Source: Streptomyces longhuiensis (GTDB lineage Bacteria > Actinomycetota > Actinomycetes > Streptomycetales > Streptomycetaceae). From it: a stretch of DNA of 64,000 nucleotides. A model generated the notes under the pieces. It saw only the letters and a list, made by a program, of their open reading frames with translations. It ran no database searches and had not been told where the DNA came from. The position numbers and the translations under genes are program-made. Each line of letters opens with the position of its first letter. Within the stretch, counting starts at the first letter, position 1. The DNA is taken from positions 6,898,001 through 6,962,000 of the forward strand of contig NZ_CP085173.1 of the NCBI RefSeq assembly GCF_020616555.1. Reading direction: 5' to 3'. Shown here piece by piece: positions 16,132 to 26,915 of the stretch.

Positions 16132-16144
16132 ACAGTGCCACTGT
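16132..16144. promoter_or_regulatory. Palindrome ACAGTG-C-CACTGT, candidate operator
   Basis: Perfect 13-base inverted repeat, 85 bases upstream of the precursor start and 155 bases upstream of the SARP start, in the only divergent intergenic region of the cluster. A candidate site for the nearby response regulator or another dimeric regulator; no binding evidence. Confidence 0.4.
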
Positions 16145-16173
16145 CACCATCGGGACATGACATTTTCATGCCC

Positions 16174-16185
16174 GGTCACGTGACC
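16174..16185. promoter_or_regulatory. Palindrome GGTCACGTGACC, candidate operator
   Basis: Perfect 12-base palindrome, 30 bases from the first palindrome and 114 bases before the SARP start. The symmetry suits a dimeric regulator controlling one or both divergent promoters; which protein binds is unknown. Confidence 0.4.
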
Positions 16186-16298
16186 ACCTCACTGGGACCG
16201 CGATGCCGCTGGTGCGAGGGTCGGTGCAGACTCCGCGAAATCCGTGCAGGCCCGCCGACGGACCTGCCGAACCAGCGCACGAAGGGGAGGGCGCCATC

Positions 16299-17093
16299 AT
16301 GGAGATCAATGTCCTGGGGCCGTTGACGGCCCGTGAGAACGGGGTGTCGGTCGTACCCACGGCCGCCAAGCCGCGCCAGATACTGTCCCTGCTCGCTCTG
16401 CAGTCCGACCGGGTCGTGACCGTGGCAACGCTCATGGAGGAGATCTGGGGAGAGGACATCCCGCGCAGCGCGGCCACCACCTTGCAGACGTACATCCTCC
16501 AGCTGCGCCGCAAGATCGCCGCGGCGCTCGACGGAGACCCGGCCCGCCAGGCCAAGGACGTCCTCGTCACGCAGCACGGCGGCTATCTGCTCCAGGTGCA
16601 GCCGGGCCAGGTCGACGCGCACGAGTTCCTGCGCGTCACCGCGTCGGGACGGGCCGCGCACGAGGCGGGGGACCACCTCGCGGCCTCCGAACTCCTCGGC
16701 CAGGCCCTGAAGATGTGGCGCGGCTCCGCCCTCGTCGACGTACGCGTCGGCACCGCGCTGGAGCTGGAGGTGCTCCGTCTGGAGGAGGACCGTATGGCTG
16801 CTCTGGAGCGGCGGATCGACTCCGATCTGAAGCTCGGCCGGCACAGCGAGATCGTGCCGGAACTCCGGGTCCTGGTCGCCCGGCACCCGATGCACGAGAA
16901 CTTCTGTGCCCAGCTGATGACCGCCCTGCACCGGTCGGGCAGCGCCTGGCGTGCGCTCGAGGCCTACCAGCGGCTGCGGGTGACCCTCGTCGACGAGCTG
17001 GGACTCGAGCCCTCGTCCCGGTTGCAGCAGCTCCATCAGGCGGTGCTGTCCGCCGACCCGGCCCTGGACGCCCAGGTGCCCGTGACCGGCTGA
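16299..17093 (+). CDS. SARP-family transcriptional activator
   Basis: A 264-residue Streptomyces antibiotic regulatory protein. The N-terminal winged helix opens MEINVLGPLTARENG and includes TLQTYILQLRRKI; the bacterial transcriptional activation domain follows (about 100-250), with the pattern ending AYQRLRVTLVDELGLEPSSRLQQLHQAVL split over its last helices. It has the small SARP form without an ATPase domain. SARPs bind heptameric direct repeats near -35 and switch on antibiotic genes, so this is the likely pathway-specific activator. ATG 16299 follows AAGGGGAGG; the frame is open upstream but without a better site. It lies directly before the carboxylase beta and PKS genes. Confidence 0.9.
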   Translation: MEINVLGPLTARENGVSVVPTAAKPRQILSLLALQSDRVVTVATLMEEIWGEDIPRSAATTLQTYILQLRRKIAAALDGDPARQAKDVLVTQHGGYLLQVQPGQVDAHEFLRVTASGRAAHEAGDHLAASELLGQALKMWRGSALVDVRVGTALELEVLRLEEDRMAALERRIDSDLKLGRHSEIVPELRVLVARHPMHENFCAQLMTALHRSGSAWRALEAYQRLRVTLVDELGLEPSSRLQQLHQAVLSADPALDAQVPVTG

Positions 17094-17173
17094 CCGGCTG
17101 ACCGGTCGGCGGTCCCGGCGGTCCTGGCGTTCCTCTCCAGTACGTCTCTAGCCGGCGTTCCTACGTTCGGCCG

Positions 17174-18763
17174 ATGACGATCCTCGACGACCTCACCGTC
17201 ACTCAGGCAGCCCCCGACCTACGCCGTGCCACCGCCGAACTGAGGCGGCTCAAGGAGGAGGTGAGTCGCGGGCCCGATCCTGCGGCCACCTTGCGGCAGC
17301 ACGAGAAGAACAAGCTCACCGCGCACGAGCGCCTTGAACTCCTCTTCGACGAGGGCACGTTCACCGAGATAGAGCCGCTGCGCAGGCACCGCGCCTCCGG
17401 TTTCGGCCTGGAGGACCGCAAGCCGCACGGCGACGGGGTCGTGATCGGCTGGGGTCTGGTCCACGGCCGGACGGTCTTCGCCTACGCACACGACTTCCGG
17501 ATCTTCGCCGGAGCACTCGGTGAGGCGCATGCCGCGAAGGTGCACAAGGTGATGGACCTCGCGGCGGACGCGGGCGCACCGCTCGTCAGCCTCAACGACG
17601 GGGCGGGAGCGCGTATCCAGGAGGGCGTCACCGCGCTCGCGGGCTACGGCGGCATCTTCCGCCGCAACGTCGCCTCCTCGGGGGTCATCCCGCAGATCAG
17701 CGTGATGCTCGGCCCCTGCGCCGGGGGAGCCGCCTATTCGCCGGCCCTCACGGACTACGTCTTCATGGTCCGTGACACCGCGCAGATGTTCATCACCGGA
17801 CCTGACGTGGTGCAGGCGGTGACCGGCGAGAAGATCACCCACAACGGTCTCGGCGGCGCCGACGTGCACGCCACGACCTCGGGTGTCTGCCACTTCGCCT
17901 ACGACGACGAGGCCGACTGCCTGGAGGACGTGCGCTTCCTCGTCGCGCTCCTGCCGTCCCACAACCGTGAGATGCCGCCCGCGGTGCCCTGCGACGACCC
18001 CGCCGACCGGCGCACCGACCGGCTCGTCGACCTCGTGCCGGCCGACCCCGGGCGCAGCTACGACATCCGCGCGGTGATCGAGGAGATCGTCGACGACGGC
18101 GAGACCTTCGAGGTCCACGAGGCCTGGGCGCCCAACGTCGTGTGCACCCTGGCCCGCCTCGACGGCCGCACGGTCGGCATCGTCGCCAACCAGCCCGCGG
18201 CTCTCGCCGGCGTGCTGGACATCCACGCGAGCGAGAAGGCCGCGCGGTTCGTCTCCACGTGCGACTCCTTCAACATCCCGCTCGTCACCCTGGTGGACGT
18301 CCCCGGCTTCCTGCCCGGCGTCGACCAGGAGCACAACGGCATCATCCGGCACGGCGCCAAGCTCCTGCACGCGTACTGCAACGCGACCGTGCCCCGGATC
18401 TCCCTCGTCCTGCGCAAGGCGTACGGCGGCGCGTACATCGTCATGGACTCCCGCTCCATCGGGGCCGATCTCGCCTTCGCCTGGCCCACCAACGAGATCG
18501 CCGTGATGGGCGCGGAGGGCGCCGCCAACGTCATCTTCCGCCGCGAGATCGCCGCGTCGGACGACCCCGCGGCGGTACGCGCCCGACGCGTCGACGAGTA
18601 CAGGACCGAGCTCATGCACCCCTACTTCGCGGCGGAGCGCGGCCTGGTGGACGACGTCATCGATCCCGGGGACACCCGCCGCATCCTCATCAGCTCACTC
18701 GCGATGCTGCGCTCGAAACGCGCCGAAGTGCCGTCGCGTAAGCACGGCAATGTCCCGACATAA
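17174..18763 (+). CDS. accB: Acyl-CoA carboxylase carboxyltransferase (beta) subunit
   Basis: A 529-residue biotin-dependent carboxyltransferase with two crotonase-fold halves; oxyanion-hole glycines occur in GPCAGGAAYSP and RKAYGGAYIVMDS. At the substrate-selecting position it has Ile422; in S. coelicolor PccB this is Asp422 (propionyl-CoA), while the acetyl-accepting AccB has Ile. That suggests acetyl-CoA carboxylation, giving malonyl-CoA extender units for the aromatic PKS. It pairs with the epsilon subunit at 5607-5798; biotin carboxylase must come from elsewhere. No strong ribosome site precedes ATG 17174. A hairpin follows before the KS genes. Confidence 0.9.
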   Translation: MTILDDLTVTQAAPDLRRATAELRRLKEEVSRGPDPAATLRQHEKNKLTAHERLELLFDEGTFTEIEPLRRHRASGFGLEDRKPHGDGVVIGWGLVHGRTVFAYAHDFRIFAGALGEAHAAKVHKVMDLAADAGAPLVSLNDGAGARIQEGVTALAGYGGIFRRNVASSGVIPQISVMLGPCAGGAAYSPALTDYVFMVRDTAQMFITGPDVVQAVTGEKITHNGLGGADVHATTSGVCHFAYDDEADCLEDVRFLVALLPSHNREMPPAVPCDDPADRRTDRLVDLVPADPGRSYDIRAVIEEIVDDGETFEVHEAWAPNVVCTLARLDGRTVGIVANQPAALAGVLDIHASEKAARFVSTCDSFNIPLVTLVDVPGFLPGVDQEHNGIIRHGAKLLHAYCNATVPRISLVLRKAYGGAYIVMDSRSIGADLAFAWPTNEIAVMGAEGAANVIFRREIAASDDPAAVRARRVDEYRTELMHPYFAAERGLVDDVIDPGDTRRILISSLAMLRSKRAEVPSRKHGNVPT

Positions 18764-18873
18764 GTGGGCAGTTCGACAGGTCCACGCGCACACGAGTCCG
18801 GTTCTAGGGCACGGACGTTCCATGGCTTCACCGGTCAGGGCAGCACGCTACGAGCGAGTCGCCGACCGGCTCA

Positions 18874-18913
18874 GGCCGGCCGAGGGGGTTCCCACCCCGA
18901 ACCCCCTCCGGCC
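18874..18913. terminator. Imperfect hairpin downstream of carboxylase beta gene
   Basis: Arms GAGGGGGTTC (18882-18891) and GAACCCCCTC (18899-18908) pair perfectly around 7 bases, extended by GGCC/GGCC with a one-base bulge. The 261-base gap 18764-19024 holds this hairpin and presumably the KS-alpha promoter; I see no gene in it. Confidence 0.5.
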
Positions 18914-19024
18914 GCCGTCTCCGACTCATGATCAGCACGGATGAAGGGATCGACAGTGACCCCCAGAGTGCCAACCGGCTGGTGCGCGGCGACGCCCCAG
19001 GCCCCGTCGAAGGCCAGGTAGACC

Positions 19025-20290
19025 ATGCGCAGAGTCGCCATCACCGGCCTGGGCGTCGTGGCCCCGGGTGGGGTCGGTGTCAAGGAGTACTGGGAACTGC
19101 TCACCGCGGGCCGTACCGCCACCCGCCGGATCTCCTTCTACGATCCCTCACCGTTCCGCTCGCAGGTAGCCGCCGAGGTCGACTTCGACCCCTTCGCCGC
19201 CGGGCTCTCCCAGCAGGAGACCCGCCGTCTCGACCGGGCCGCGCAGTTCGCGGTCGTCTCCACCCGTGAGGCCCTCGCCGACAGCGGCTTGGAGATCTCC
19301 GCCCTCGACCCCGGCCGTGTCGGCACGGCGGTCGGCAGCGCGGTCGGCTGCACCACGAGCCTGGAGCGCGAGTACGCCGTCGTCAGCGACGGCGGCCGCA
19401 AGTGGAACGTCGACCACGAGTACGCGGTACCCGAGCTGTACCGGCATTTCGTGCCCAGCTCGCTGGCCGCCGAGGTCGGCAGGGCCGCCGGGGCGGAGGG
19501 GCCGGCCGCGGTCGTGTCCACCGGATGCACCTCCGGTCTCGACTCCCTCGGCCACGCCGTGGAACTCATCCGCGAGGGCACGGCCGACGTCATGATCGCC
19601 GGTGCCACCGAGGCGCCCATCTCGCCGATCACCTCGGCCTGCTTCGACGCCATCCTCGCCACCACACCCCGCAACGACACCCCGGAGAGCGCCTGCCGGC
19701 CCTTCGACAAGACCCGCAGCGGCCTCGTCCTCGGCGAGGGCGCCGCCATCCTGGTCCTGGAGGAACTGGAGAGCGCCAAGCGTCGCGGTGCCCACATCTA
19801 CGCCGAGATCTCCGGGTTCGCCTCCCGCTGCAACGCGTACCACATGACCGGCCTCAAGCCGGACGGCCTCGAAATGGCGGAGGCCATCGACGCCGCCCTG
19901 GCCGAGTCGCAGCTCGCCCCGGACTCGGTCGACTACATCAACGCCCACGGCTCCGGCACCAAGATGAACGACCGCCACGAGACCGGCGCCTTCAAGCGCA
20001 GCCTCGGCGAGCACGCCTACCGCACTCCCGTGAGCTCCATCAAATCGATGATCGGCCACTCGCTCGGAGCCATCGGCTCCCTGGAGATCGCCGCCTGCGC
20101 CCTCGCGATGAAACACGGCGTCCTGCCGCCCACCGCGAACCTCCACGAGCCGGACCCCGAGCTCGACCTCGACTACATCCCGCTCGTCGCCCGCGAGCAG
20201 CAGACCGACGTGGTGCTCAGCGTGGGCAGCGGGTTCGGCGGATTCCAGAGCGCCATGGTGCTGGCCCGCCCGGACAGGAGGACCGTATGA
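19025..20290 (+). CDS. Type II PKS ketosynthase alpha (KS-alpha)
   Basis: A 421-residue condensing enzyme with the full catalytic set: Cys168 in [11 protein letters not shown], His308 in [12 protein letters not shown], Lys340 and His345 in [12 protein letters not shown]. The sequence around [15 protein letters not shown] is typical of aromatic-PKS KS-alpha (ActI-ORF1, TcmK). With KS-beta and ACP it forms the minimal PKS that iteratively condenses malonyl-ACP in the cytoplasm. Its stop overlaps the KS-beta start as ATGA, the usual coupling that gives equal amounts of the two chains. Confidence 0.96.
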   Translation: MRRVAITGLGVVAPGGVGVKEYWELLTAGRTATRRISFYDPSPFRSQVAAEVDFDPFAAGLSQQETRRLDRAAQFAVVSTREALADSGLEISALDPGRVGTAVGSAVGCTTSLEREYAVVSDGGRKWNVDHEYAVPELYRHFVPSSLAAEVGRAAGAEGPAAVVSTGCTSGLDSLGHAVELIREGTADVMIAGATEAPISPITSACFDAILATTPRNDTPESACRPFDKTRSGLVLGEGAAILVLEELESAKRRGAHIYAEISGFASRCNAYHMTGLKPDGLEMAEAIDAALAESQLAPDSVDYINAHGSGTKMNDRHETGAFKRSLGEHAYRTPVSSIKSMIGHSLGAIGSLEIAACALAMKHGVLPPTANLHEPDPELDLDYIPLVAREQQTDVVLSVGSGFGGFQSAMVLARPDRRTV

Positions 20291-21498
20291 CCGCCGTCGT
20301 GACCGGCCTGGGGATCACCGCCCCCAACGGCCTCGGCACCGAGGAGTTCTGGAAGGCCACCCTGGCCGGCGAGTCGGGCCTCGGACCCGTCACCCGCTTC
20401 GACGCCGCCCAGTACCCGTCCCGCATCGCCGGCGAGGTGACCGGGTACGTCGCCGAGGAGCACATCCCCAGCCGGCTGATGCCGCAGACCGACCACATGA
20501 CGCGCCTCGCGCTGACCGCGGCGGACTGGGCGCTGAAGGACGCGGGGATCGACACCGACGAACTCCCCGAGTACGGCATCGGCGTGGTCACGGCCGCGTC
20601 CGGCGGAGCCGTCGAGTTCGGCCAGCGCGAACTCCAGAACCTGTGGAGCAAGGGCAAGGAGTACGTCAGCGCCTACCAGTCCTTCGCCTGGTTCTACGCG
20701 GTCAACACCGGACAGATCTCCATCCGGCACAAGCTGCGCGGCCCCAGCGGCGTCCTGCTCACCGAGCAGGCCGGCGGCATCGACGCCATCGGCCACGCCC
20801 GGCGGCACATCCGCAAGGGCTTCCCCGCCGTCATCGCGGGCGGCGTCGACGCGGCCATCTGCCCCTGGGGCTGGGTGCCGCAGATCGCCTCAGGCCTGAT
20901 GAGCACCGTCGACGACCCCACCCGGGCCTACCTCCCGTTCGCCGCCGAGGCCGGCGGATACGTCCCGGGAGAGGGCGGCGCCATCCTGCTCGTCGAAGAG
21001 GCCGGCTCGGCCGCCGCGCGCGGCGCCGGGCACGTCTACGGCGAGATCGCCGGATACGCGGCGACCCTCGACCCGGCCCCCGGCACCGGCCGCCCGCCCG
21101 GACTGCGCAGGGCCGCCGAGAACGCCCTCGCCGACGCCGGGATCACCCCCGGCGACATCGACGTCGTCTTCGCGGACGCCGCCGGCGTACCGGACCTGGA
21201 CCGGGCCGAAGCCCAGGCGCTGACCGAGCTGTTCGGGCCGGCCGGCGTCCCCGTCACGGCCCCCAAGACGATGACCGGCCGCCTCCTCGCCGGGGGCGCC
21301 GCCCTCGACGCGGCGACCGCGCTGCTCGCCCTGCGCGACGGAGTCGTCCCGCCCACCGTCCACGTCACCGCTCCGGCACCGGAGCACACCATCGACCTGG
21401 TCACCGAAGCACGCGAGGCCGATCTGCGCACCGCACTCGTCCTCGCCCGCGGCCACGGCGGCTTCAACGCCGCACTCGTGGTGCGCCGCACCGCCTGA
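20287..21498 (+). CDS. Type II PKS ketosynthase beta / chain-length factor
   Basis: A 403-residue KS homologue in which the catalytic Cys is replaced by Gln161 in [11 protein letters not shown], the hallmark of chain-length factors. It forms a heterodimer with KS-alpha, initiates by decarboxylating malonyl-ACP and sets chain length. In the gating helix the residues at 109, 112 and 116 are Val, Gly and Leu (VEFGQREL); from memory of mutational work, small residues at 112 and 116 go with chains longer than the octaketide of the actinorhodin factor (Phe109/Thr112/Phe116), so a decaketide or longer product is inferred. Confidence 0.95.
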   Translation: MTAVVTGLGITAPNGLGTEEFWKATLAGESGLGPVTRFDAAQYPSRIAGEVTGYVAEEHIPSRLMPQTDHMTRLALTAADWALKDAGIDTDELPEYGIGVVTAASGGAVEFGQRELQNLWSKGKEYVSAYQSFAWFYAVNTGQISIRHKLRGPSGVLLTEQAGGIDAIGHARRHIRKGFPAVIAGGVDAAICPWGWVPQIASGLMSTVDDPTRAYLPFAAEAGGYVPGEGGAILLVEEAGSAAARGAGHVYGEIAGYAATLDPAPGTGRPPGLRRAAENALADAGITPGDIDVVFADAAGVPDLDRAEAQALTELFGPAGVPVTAPKTMTGRLLAGGAALDAATALLALRDGVVPPTVHVTAPAPEHTIDLVTEAREADLRTALVLARGHGGFNAALVVRRTA

Positions 21499-21561
21499 AC
21501 CGTTTCGCAGTCGCCACACCCCGCCGCATCAGCGAGCCCAACCGAGAGGACGGCACCAACC

Positions 21562-21831
21562 ATGACCATCTCCACCGCCACCGTGACCCTGGCCGACCTG
21601 ACCCGCATGCTCCGCGAGAGCGCGGGTGAGGAAGAGGGCGTCGACCTCGACGGCGATGTCATCGACACGCCGTTCATAGAACTCGGCTACGACTCCCTCG
21701 CCCTGCTCCAGGTCATCGGCGAGATCCAGCGCGACTACGGCATCAGCATCCCCGACGACGCCGTCGTCGACGCGGAGACCCCGGGCGCGCTCCTCGCCCT
21801 CATCAACTCCGGCCGGACGCCCGCCGCCTGA
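21562..21831 (+). CDS. Acyl carrier protein of the minimal PKS
   Basis: An 89-residue ACP with the phosphopantetheine attachment Ser45 in ELGYDSLALL and the usual four-helix pattern. It carries the growing polyketide between KS-alpha/KS-beta and the cyclase. It lies 63 bases after KS-beta with GAGAGGACGG upstream. Activation would require the PPTase encoded at 10688-11680 or a housekeeping one. A strong terminator follows. Confidence 0.95.
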   Translation: MTISTATVTLADLTRMLRESAGEEEGVDLDGDVIDTPFIELGYDSLALLQVIGEIQRDYGISIPDDAVVDAETPGALLALINSGRTPAA

Positions 21832-21843
21832 GCCGGACACCCC

Positions 21844-21886
21844 GCGGCCGCCCTGCCTTCGTTCCCCCGGCAGGCAGGGCGGCCGC
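21844..21886. terminator. Strong hairpin after the minimal PKS ACP gene
   Basis: Perfect 14-bp arms (21844-21857 and 21873-21886) around a 15-base loop, 13 bases after the ACP stop. It probably lowers read-through into the acyltransferase gene, giving a higher level of KS/ACP. Confidence 0.75.
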
Positions 21887-21944
21887 TCCGTGCCCCGATC
21901 CCTTGACATCCATGCGGCCGAGCCACGGTCCACGAGGAGGGAAC

Positions 21945-23732
21945 ATGTCACTCACGTCTCACAGTGCGGTGGTCCGCCGGCTGATCGTCAGCCCCGGCCC
22001 GGCTCCGCAGGAGCAGGCTCCGGTCGTGGCCTCGGCCACCGCCGTCTCGGCGGTACTGCGCGCCTTCGGCCGTTCCCCCGAGGACCTGCCGGCCCGGACC
22101 GTCGTCCTCATCGGATCCTCCGCCGTCGACCCCGGACTCGGGGCCGAGCACGAGGGCTTCACCGTCCGGACGGCGGCCACCGCCGGCCTGGCCCTGCGCC
22201 GCGCCCACCACGAACTCCACGAGGGCACCGCCGACCTGGTCCTCGTCGCGGGCTTCGGCGAACCCGACTCCCAGACCATCACCGTGTACGCGGTGAAGCG
22301 CGCCGCGGAAGCGGTGGCCGAAGGGGACGCCGTCCTCGGCGTACTCGATGTGACGGCCCCCCACAGTCCGCAGGCCGCACCGCCCCTGCGGCCCGTACGG
22401 CAGAACCCCCGCGGCACCGACCCCGACCGCCACCGTCTGATCCTCTGGTCCGGCCGGACCGCGGACGACGAGGTCCGGGTACGCGCCGAACTCCTGCCGA
22501 TGCTCGGCGGAATCCACCGCGAGGCGTACCCCGCGCTGCCGACCGCCGTGCCCTGCGGCACACAGCCCGGCCCGATACGCGGCGCGGCCGTCGCCGTGTC
22601 CACGCTCGCCGCCCGCGCCGTCCACCAGGCCCGCGCCGTCGACGTGTCCCGCAGCCGTCCCGTCGTCCTGCTCTTCCCCGGCCAGGGCTCGCAGCACGCC
22701 GGCATGGCGGCCGGTCTCTACCGCCGCGAGCCGGTCTTCACCGCGGCCGTCGACGCGGCCCTGGCCCACATGGGCGAGGAAGGCTCCCGGGTACGCGCCG
22801 ACTGGCTGAACCCGCAGAGCGCCGCCATCGGCATCGACGACGTACGCCGCGCCCAGCCGCTGCTGTTCGCGATCGACTACGCGCTGGGCCGCATGATCCT
22901 CAGCTGGGGTGTACGCCCCACGGCGTTCCTCGGCCACAGCGCGGGCGAACTCGTGGCAGCCACCTTCGCCGGCGTGGTCTCCCTGCGCGACGCCGTCGCC
23001 ATGGTCCAGGCCCGCGTCAGGGAGGCCGTGAAGATCCCGGCCGGCGGCATGCTCGCCGTCGCCGCGAGCGAGGAGAGGCTGCGCCCCTACCTGACGGACG
23101 GGGTGGGCATCGCGGCCGTCAACGCCAACCAGCAAGTGATGCTGGCCGGTGCGGACCAGCCCCTCGGCGAGGTCGCCGACCGCCTGCGCGCGGACGGACT
23201 CACGGTCGTCACGGTCCCCGCCACCAGCCCCTTCCACTCCCCGGCGATGGCACCCGCCTCCGACGCGATCGAGATCGACTACCGCGACATCCCGCTGCGC
23301 GAGCCGAAGCTGCCCCTCTACTCCGGCTACACCGGCACCCTGATGAGCCCCGAGGCCGCGCGCAGCCCCCGCTTCTGGGCCGACCAGATCACCGACACCG
23401 TCCACTTCCGCAACGCCCTGGACGAGCTCCTCGCGGCCGACGACGTCCTCCTCATCGAGGCCGGCCCGCGCCAGACGCTCACCGCCTTCGCCCGCAGGCA
23501 CCGCTCGGTCCGCCTCGGCGCCGGCGCGGTCTGCCCGCTCCTCCCGGCCCGTCCGGGCACCCAGGAGGCCGACCGGCAGTCCGTGCTCAACGCGGCCGCC
23601 CGCCTGTGGACCGAGGGCCACGACCTGGACCTGAACGCGATCGCCCGGCTGTGGACGTGGAGCGACGACGACGCATCGGCGGCGGCCGGCACCAGGACGC
23701 CGCTCCTACCGGCAGAGGCTCTGGTCGCATGA
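21945..23732 (+). CDS. Acyltransferase with vestigial ketosynthase-like N-terminus
   Basis: A 595-residue protein. Residues 240-560 form a complete acyltransferase: FPGQGSQ (245-251), nucleophile Ser332 in GHSAGE, and His431 in SPFHSP. Residues 30-150 resemble the second part of a ketosynthase (AATAGLALRRAHHELHEGTADL and, later, a GDAVLGVLD strand) but have no catalytic Cys, so this is a degenerate KS-AT tail. It may load malonyl or the starter acyl group onto an ACP, or act as an editing thioesterase as proposed for ZhuC-type transferases; DpsD in daunorubicin is a parallel. ATG 21945 follows GAGGAGGG. The stop overlaps the next start as ATGA. Confidence 0.85.
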   Translation: MSLTSHSAVVRRLIVSPGPAPQEQAPVVASATAVSAVLRAFGRSPEDLPARTVVLIGSSAVDPGLGAEHEGFTVRTAATAGLALRRAHHELHEGTADLVLVAGFGEPDSQTITVYAVKRAAEAVAEGDAVLGVLDVTAPHSPQAAPPLRPVRQNPRGTDPDRHRLILWSGRTADDEVRVRAELLPMLGGIHREAYPALPTAVPCGTQPGPIRGAAVAVSTLAARAVHQARAVDVSRSRPVVLLFPGQGSQHAGMAAGLYRREPVFTAAVDAALAHMGEEGSRVRADWLNPQSAAIGIDDVRRAQPLLFAIDYALGRMILSWGVRPTAFLGHSAGELVAATFAGVVSLRDAVAMVQARVREAVKIPAGGMLAVAASEERLRPYLTDGVGIAAVNANQQVMLAGADQPLGEVADRLRADGLTVVTVPATSPFHSPAMAPASDAIEIDYRDIPLREPKLPLYSGYTGTLMSPEAARSPRFWADQITDTVHFRNALDELLAADDVLLIEAGPRQTLTAFARRHRSVRLGAGAVCPLLPARPGTQEADRQSVLNAAARLWTEGHDLDLNAIARLWTWSDDDASAAAGTRTPLLPAEALVA

Positions 23733-23956
23733 GAATCGTCTCCAAGGCCCTGCGCGAGATCTACCACTGGCTGACCGCCGCGGGATGGATCTGGCTGGGG
23801 ATGTCCACCCTGGGCCCACCGCCGGTCGGGCCCGAGCCGGGTCTGGACGAGCCGCCCCAGGGGCACCCCGAGCGGCTCCGTCCGGACATCGCGCTGACTT
23901 CGACCGAACTGGCGTTGCAGAGACAGCTCATGGAGCCGATCAGGGAGCAGCGGTGA
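23729..23956 (+). CDS. Small DUF6059-like protein
   Basis: A 75-residue protein with an amphipathic, Trp-rich N-terminal helix (about residues 5-27) then a Pro-rich middle containing PPQGHPERLRPD and a charged tail. The GHPERL-type segment and length recall the DUF6059 family, small Streptomyces proteins often near SARP-regulated clusters and of unknown function. It is coupled on both sides: its ATG overlaps the acyltransferase stop (ATGA) and its TGA overlaps the korA GTG start (GTGA). Confidence 0.7.
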   Translation: MRIVSKALREIYHWLTAAGWIWLGMSTLGPPPVGPEPGLDEPPQGHPERLRPDIALTSTELALQRQLMEPIREQR

Positions 23957-25807
23957 ACGTGAAGGACGTACGGCGTCTGGACCGGGTGATCATCCGGTTT
24001 GCGGGTGACTCGGGCGATGGTATGCAGCTGACGGGTGACCGGTTCACTTCGGAGACTGCGTCGTTCGGGAATGATCTGTCGACGCTGCCGAACTTTCCCG
24101 CCGAGATCCGGGCGCCCGCAGGGACTGTGCCGGGCGTTTCTTCGTTCCAGTTGCATTTCGCGGACCATGACATCCTCACGCCGGGTGACGCGCCGAATGT
24201 GCTGGTGGCGATGAATCCGGCGGCGTTGAAGGCGAACATCGCGGATGTGCCGCGTGGTGCGGAGATCATTGTCAATACGGACGAGTTCACCAAGCGGGCG
24301 ATGGCCAAGGTCGGTTACGACACGTCGCCGCTGGAGGACGGTTCGCTGGACGGCTTTCATGTGCATCCGGTGCCTTTGACGACGCTGACGGTGGAGGCGC
24401 TCAAGGAGTTCGAGCTGTCGCGCAAGGACGCGGGCCGTTCGAAGAACATGTTCGCGCTGGGGCTGCTGTCGTGGATGTATCACCGGCCGACGGAGGGCAC
24501 GGAGAGGTTCCTCAGGTCGAAGTTCGCGAAGAGGCCGCAGATCGCCGCGGCGAACATCGCGGCTTTTCATGCGGGCTGGAACTTCGGTGAGACGACGGAG
24601 GACTTCGCGGTCTCCTACGAGGTCGCGCCGGCCGCGTCCGCGTTCCCGACCGGTACGTACCGCAATATTTCGGGGAACCTGGCCCTGTCCTACGGGCTGA
24701 TCGCGGCGTCGAGGCAGGCGGATCTGCCGTTGTATCTGGGCTCGTATCCGATCACTCCGGCGTCGGACATCCTGCACGAGTTGTCGAAGCACAAGAATTT
24801 CGGTGTGCGTACGTTCCAGGCGGAGGACGAGATCGCGGGGATCGGTGCGGCGCTGGGCGCGGCGTTCGGTGGTTCTTTGGCGGTGACGACGACGTCGGGC
24901 CCGGGCGTGGCGCTGAAGTCCGAGACGATCGGGCTCGCGGTCTCCCTCGAACTGCCGTTGCTGGTGGTGGACATCCAGCGTGGTGGTCCCTCGACGGGTC
25001 TGCCGACGAAGACGGAGCAGGCGGACCTGCTGCAGGCGATGTACGGGCGCAATGGTGAGGCGCCGGTTCCGGTGGTCGCGCCGCGGACGCCGGCCGACTG
25101 TTTCGACGCGGCGATCGAGGCGGCCCGGATCGCGGTCACCTACCGCACGCCGGTGTTCTTGCTGTCGGACGGTTATCTGGCGAACGGGTCGGAGCCGTGG
25201 CGGATCCCGGAGATCGATGAACTCCCGGATCTGCGTACGCAGTTCGCGTCGGGTCCGAATCACACGGAGGCGGACGGTACGGAGGTGTTCTGGCCGTACA
25301 AGCGTGATGCGAAGACGCTGGCCCGTCCGTGGGCGATCCCGGGCACGCCGGGCCTTGAGCACCGTATCGGCGGGATCGAGAAGCAGGACGGCACGGGCAA
25401 CATCTCCTACGATCCGGCCAACCACGAGTTCATGGTCCGTACCCGTCAGGCGAAGATCGACGGTATCGAGGTGGCGGACATCGAGGTCGACGACGTGTCG
25501 GGTGATGCCGGCACCCTGGTGTTGGGCTGGGGGTCGACATACGGACCCATCACCGCCGCCGTGCGCCGGCTGCGTGCGGCCGGTGAGCGTATCGCGCAGG
25601 CGCATCTGCGGCACCTGAACCCGTTCCCGGGCAATCTGGGCGAGGTCCTGAGCCGTTACGACAAGGTGGTGGTCCCGGAGATGAACCTCGGTCAGCTCGC
25701 CACGTTGATCCGGGCCACATATCTGGTGGACGCCCGCTCCTACAACCAGGTCAACGGCATGCCGTTCAAGGCTGAGCAGCTCGCCACGGCTCTCGAGGAG
25801 GCCATCC

Positions 25808-25815
<8 letters not shown>
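23953..25815 (+). CDS. korA: 2-oxoacid:ferredoxin oxidoreductase alpha (gamma-alpha fused) subunit
   Basis: A 620-residue protein. The N-terminal ~190 residues form the gamma domain (IRFAGDSGDGMQLTGDRF), then the pyrimidine-binding alpha domain (SYPITPASDILHELSKH, with the TTTSGPG stretch). With KorB it oxidatively decarboxylates a 2-oxoacid such as 2-oxoglutarate to the acyl-CoA, reducing ferredoxin. GTG 23953 overlaps the upstream stop; a second GTG lies two codons later. Codon use is unusual: through most of the gene wobble positions are rich in G and T, unlike the C-rich neighbours, returning to C-rich near the 3' end. Whether it serves the cluster (starter acyl-CoA, reduced ferredoxin) or is a housekeeping neighbour is open. 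Confidence 0.9.
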
Positions 25816-26857
<1,042 letters not shown>

Positions 26858-26915
26858 ATCCCGGGGTCGGGCGGCAGGAGCAAAGTGGCTCCCGGCACCG
26901 CCTACCCTGGAGTGC

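Noticed and set aside
18750..19024. Small open frames between carboxylase beta and KS-alpha
   Set aside because: No ribosome sites or similarity; the region contains a hairpin and presumably a promoter. A small cyclase or ACP gene was looked for and not seen.
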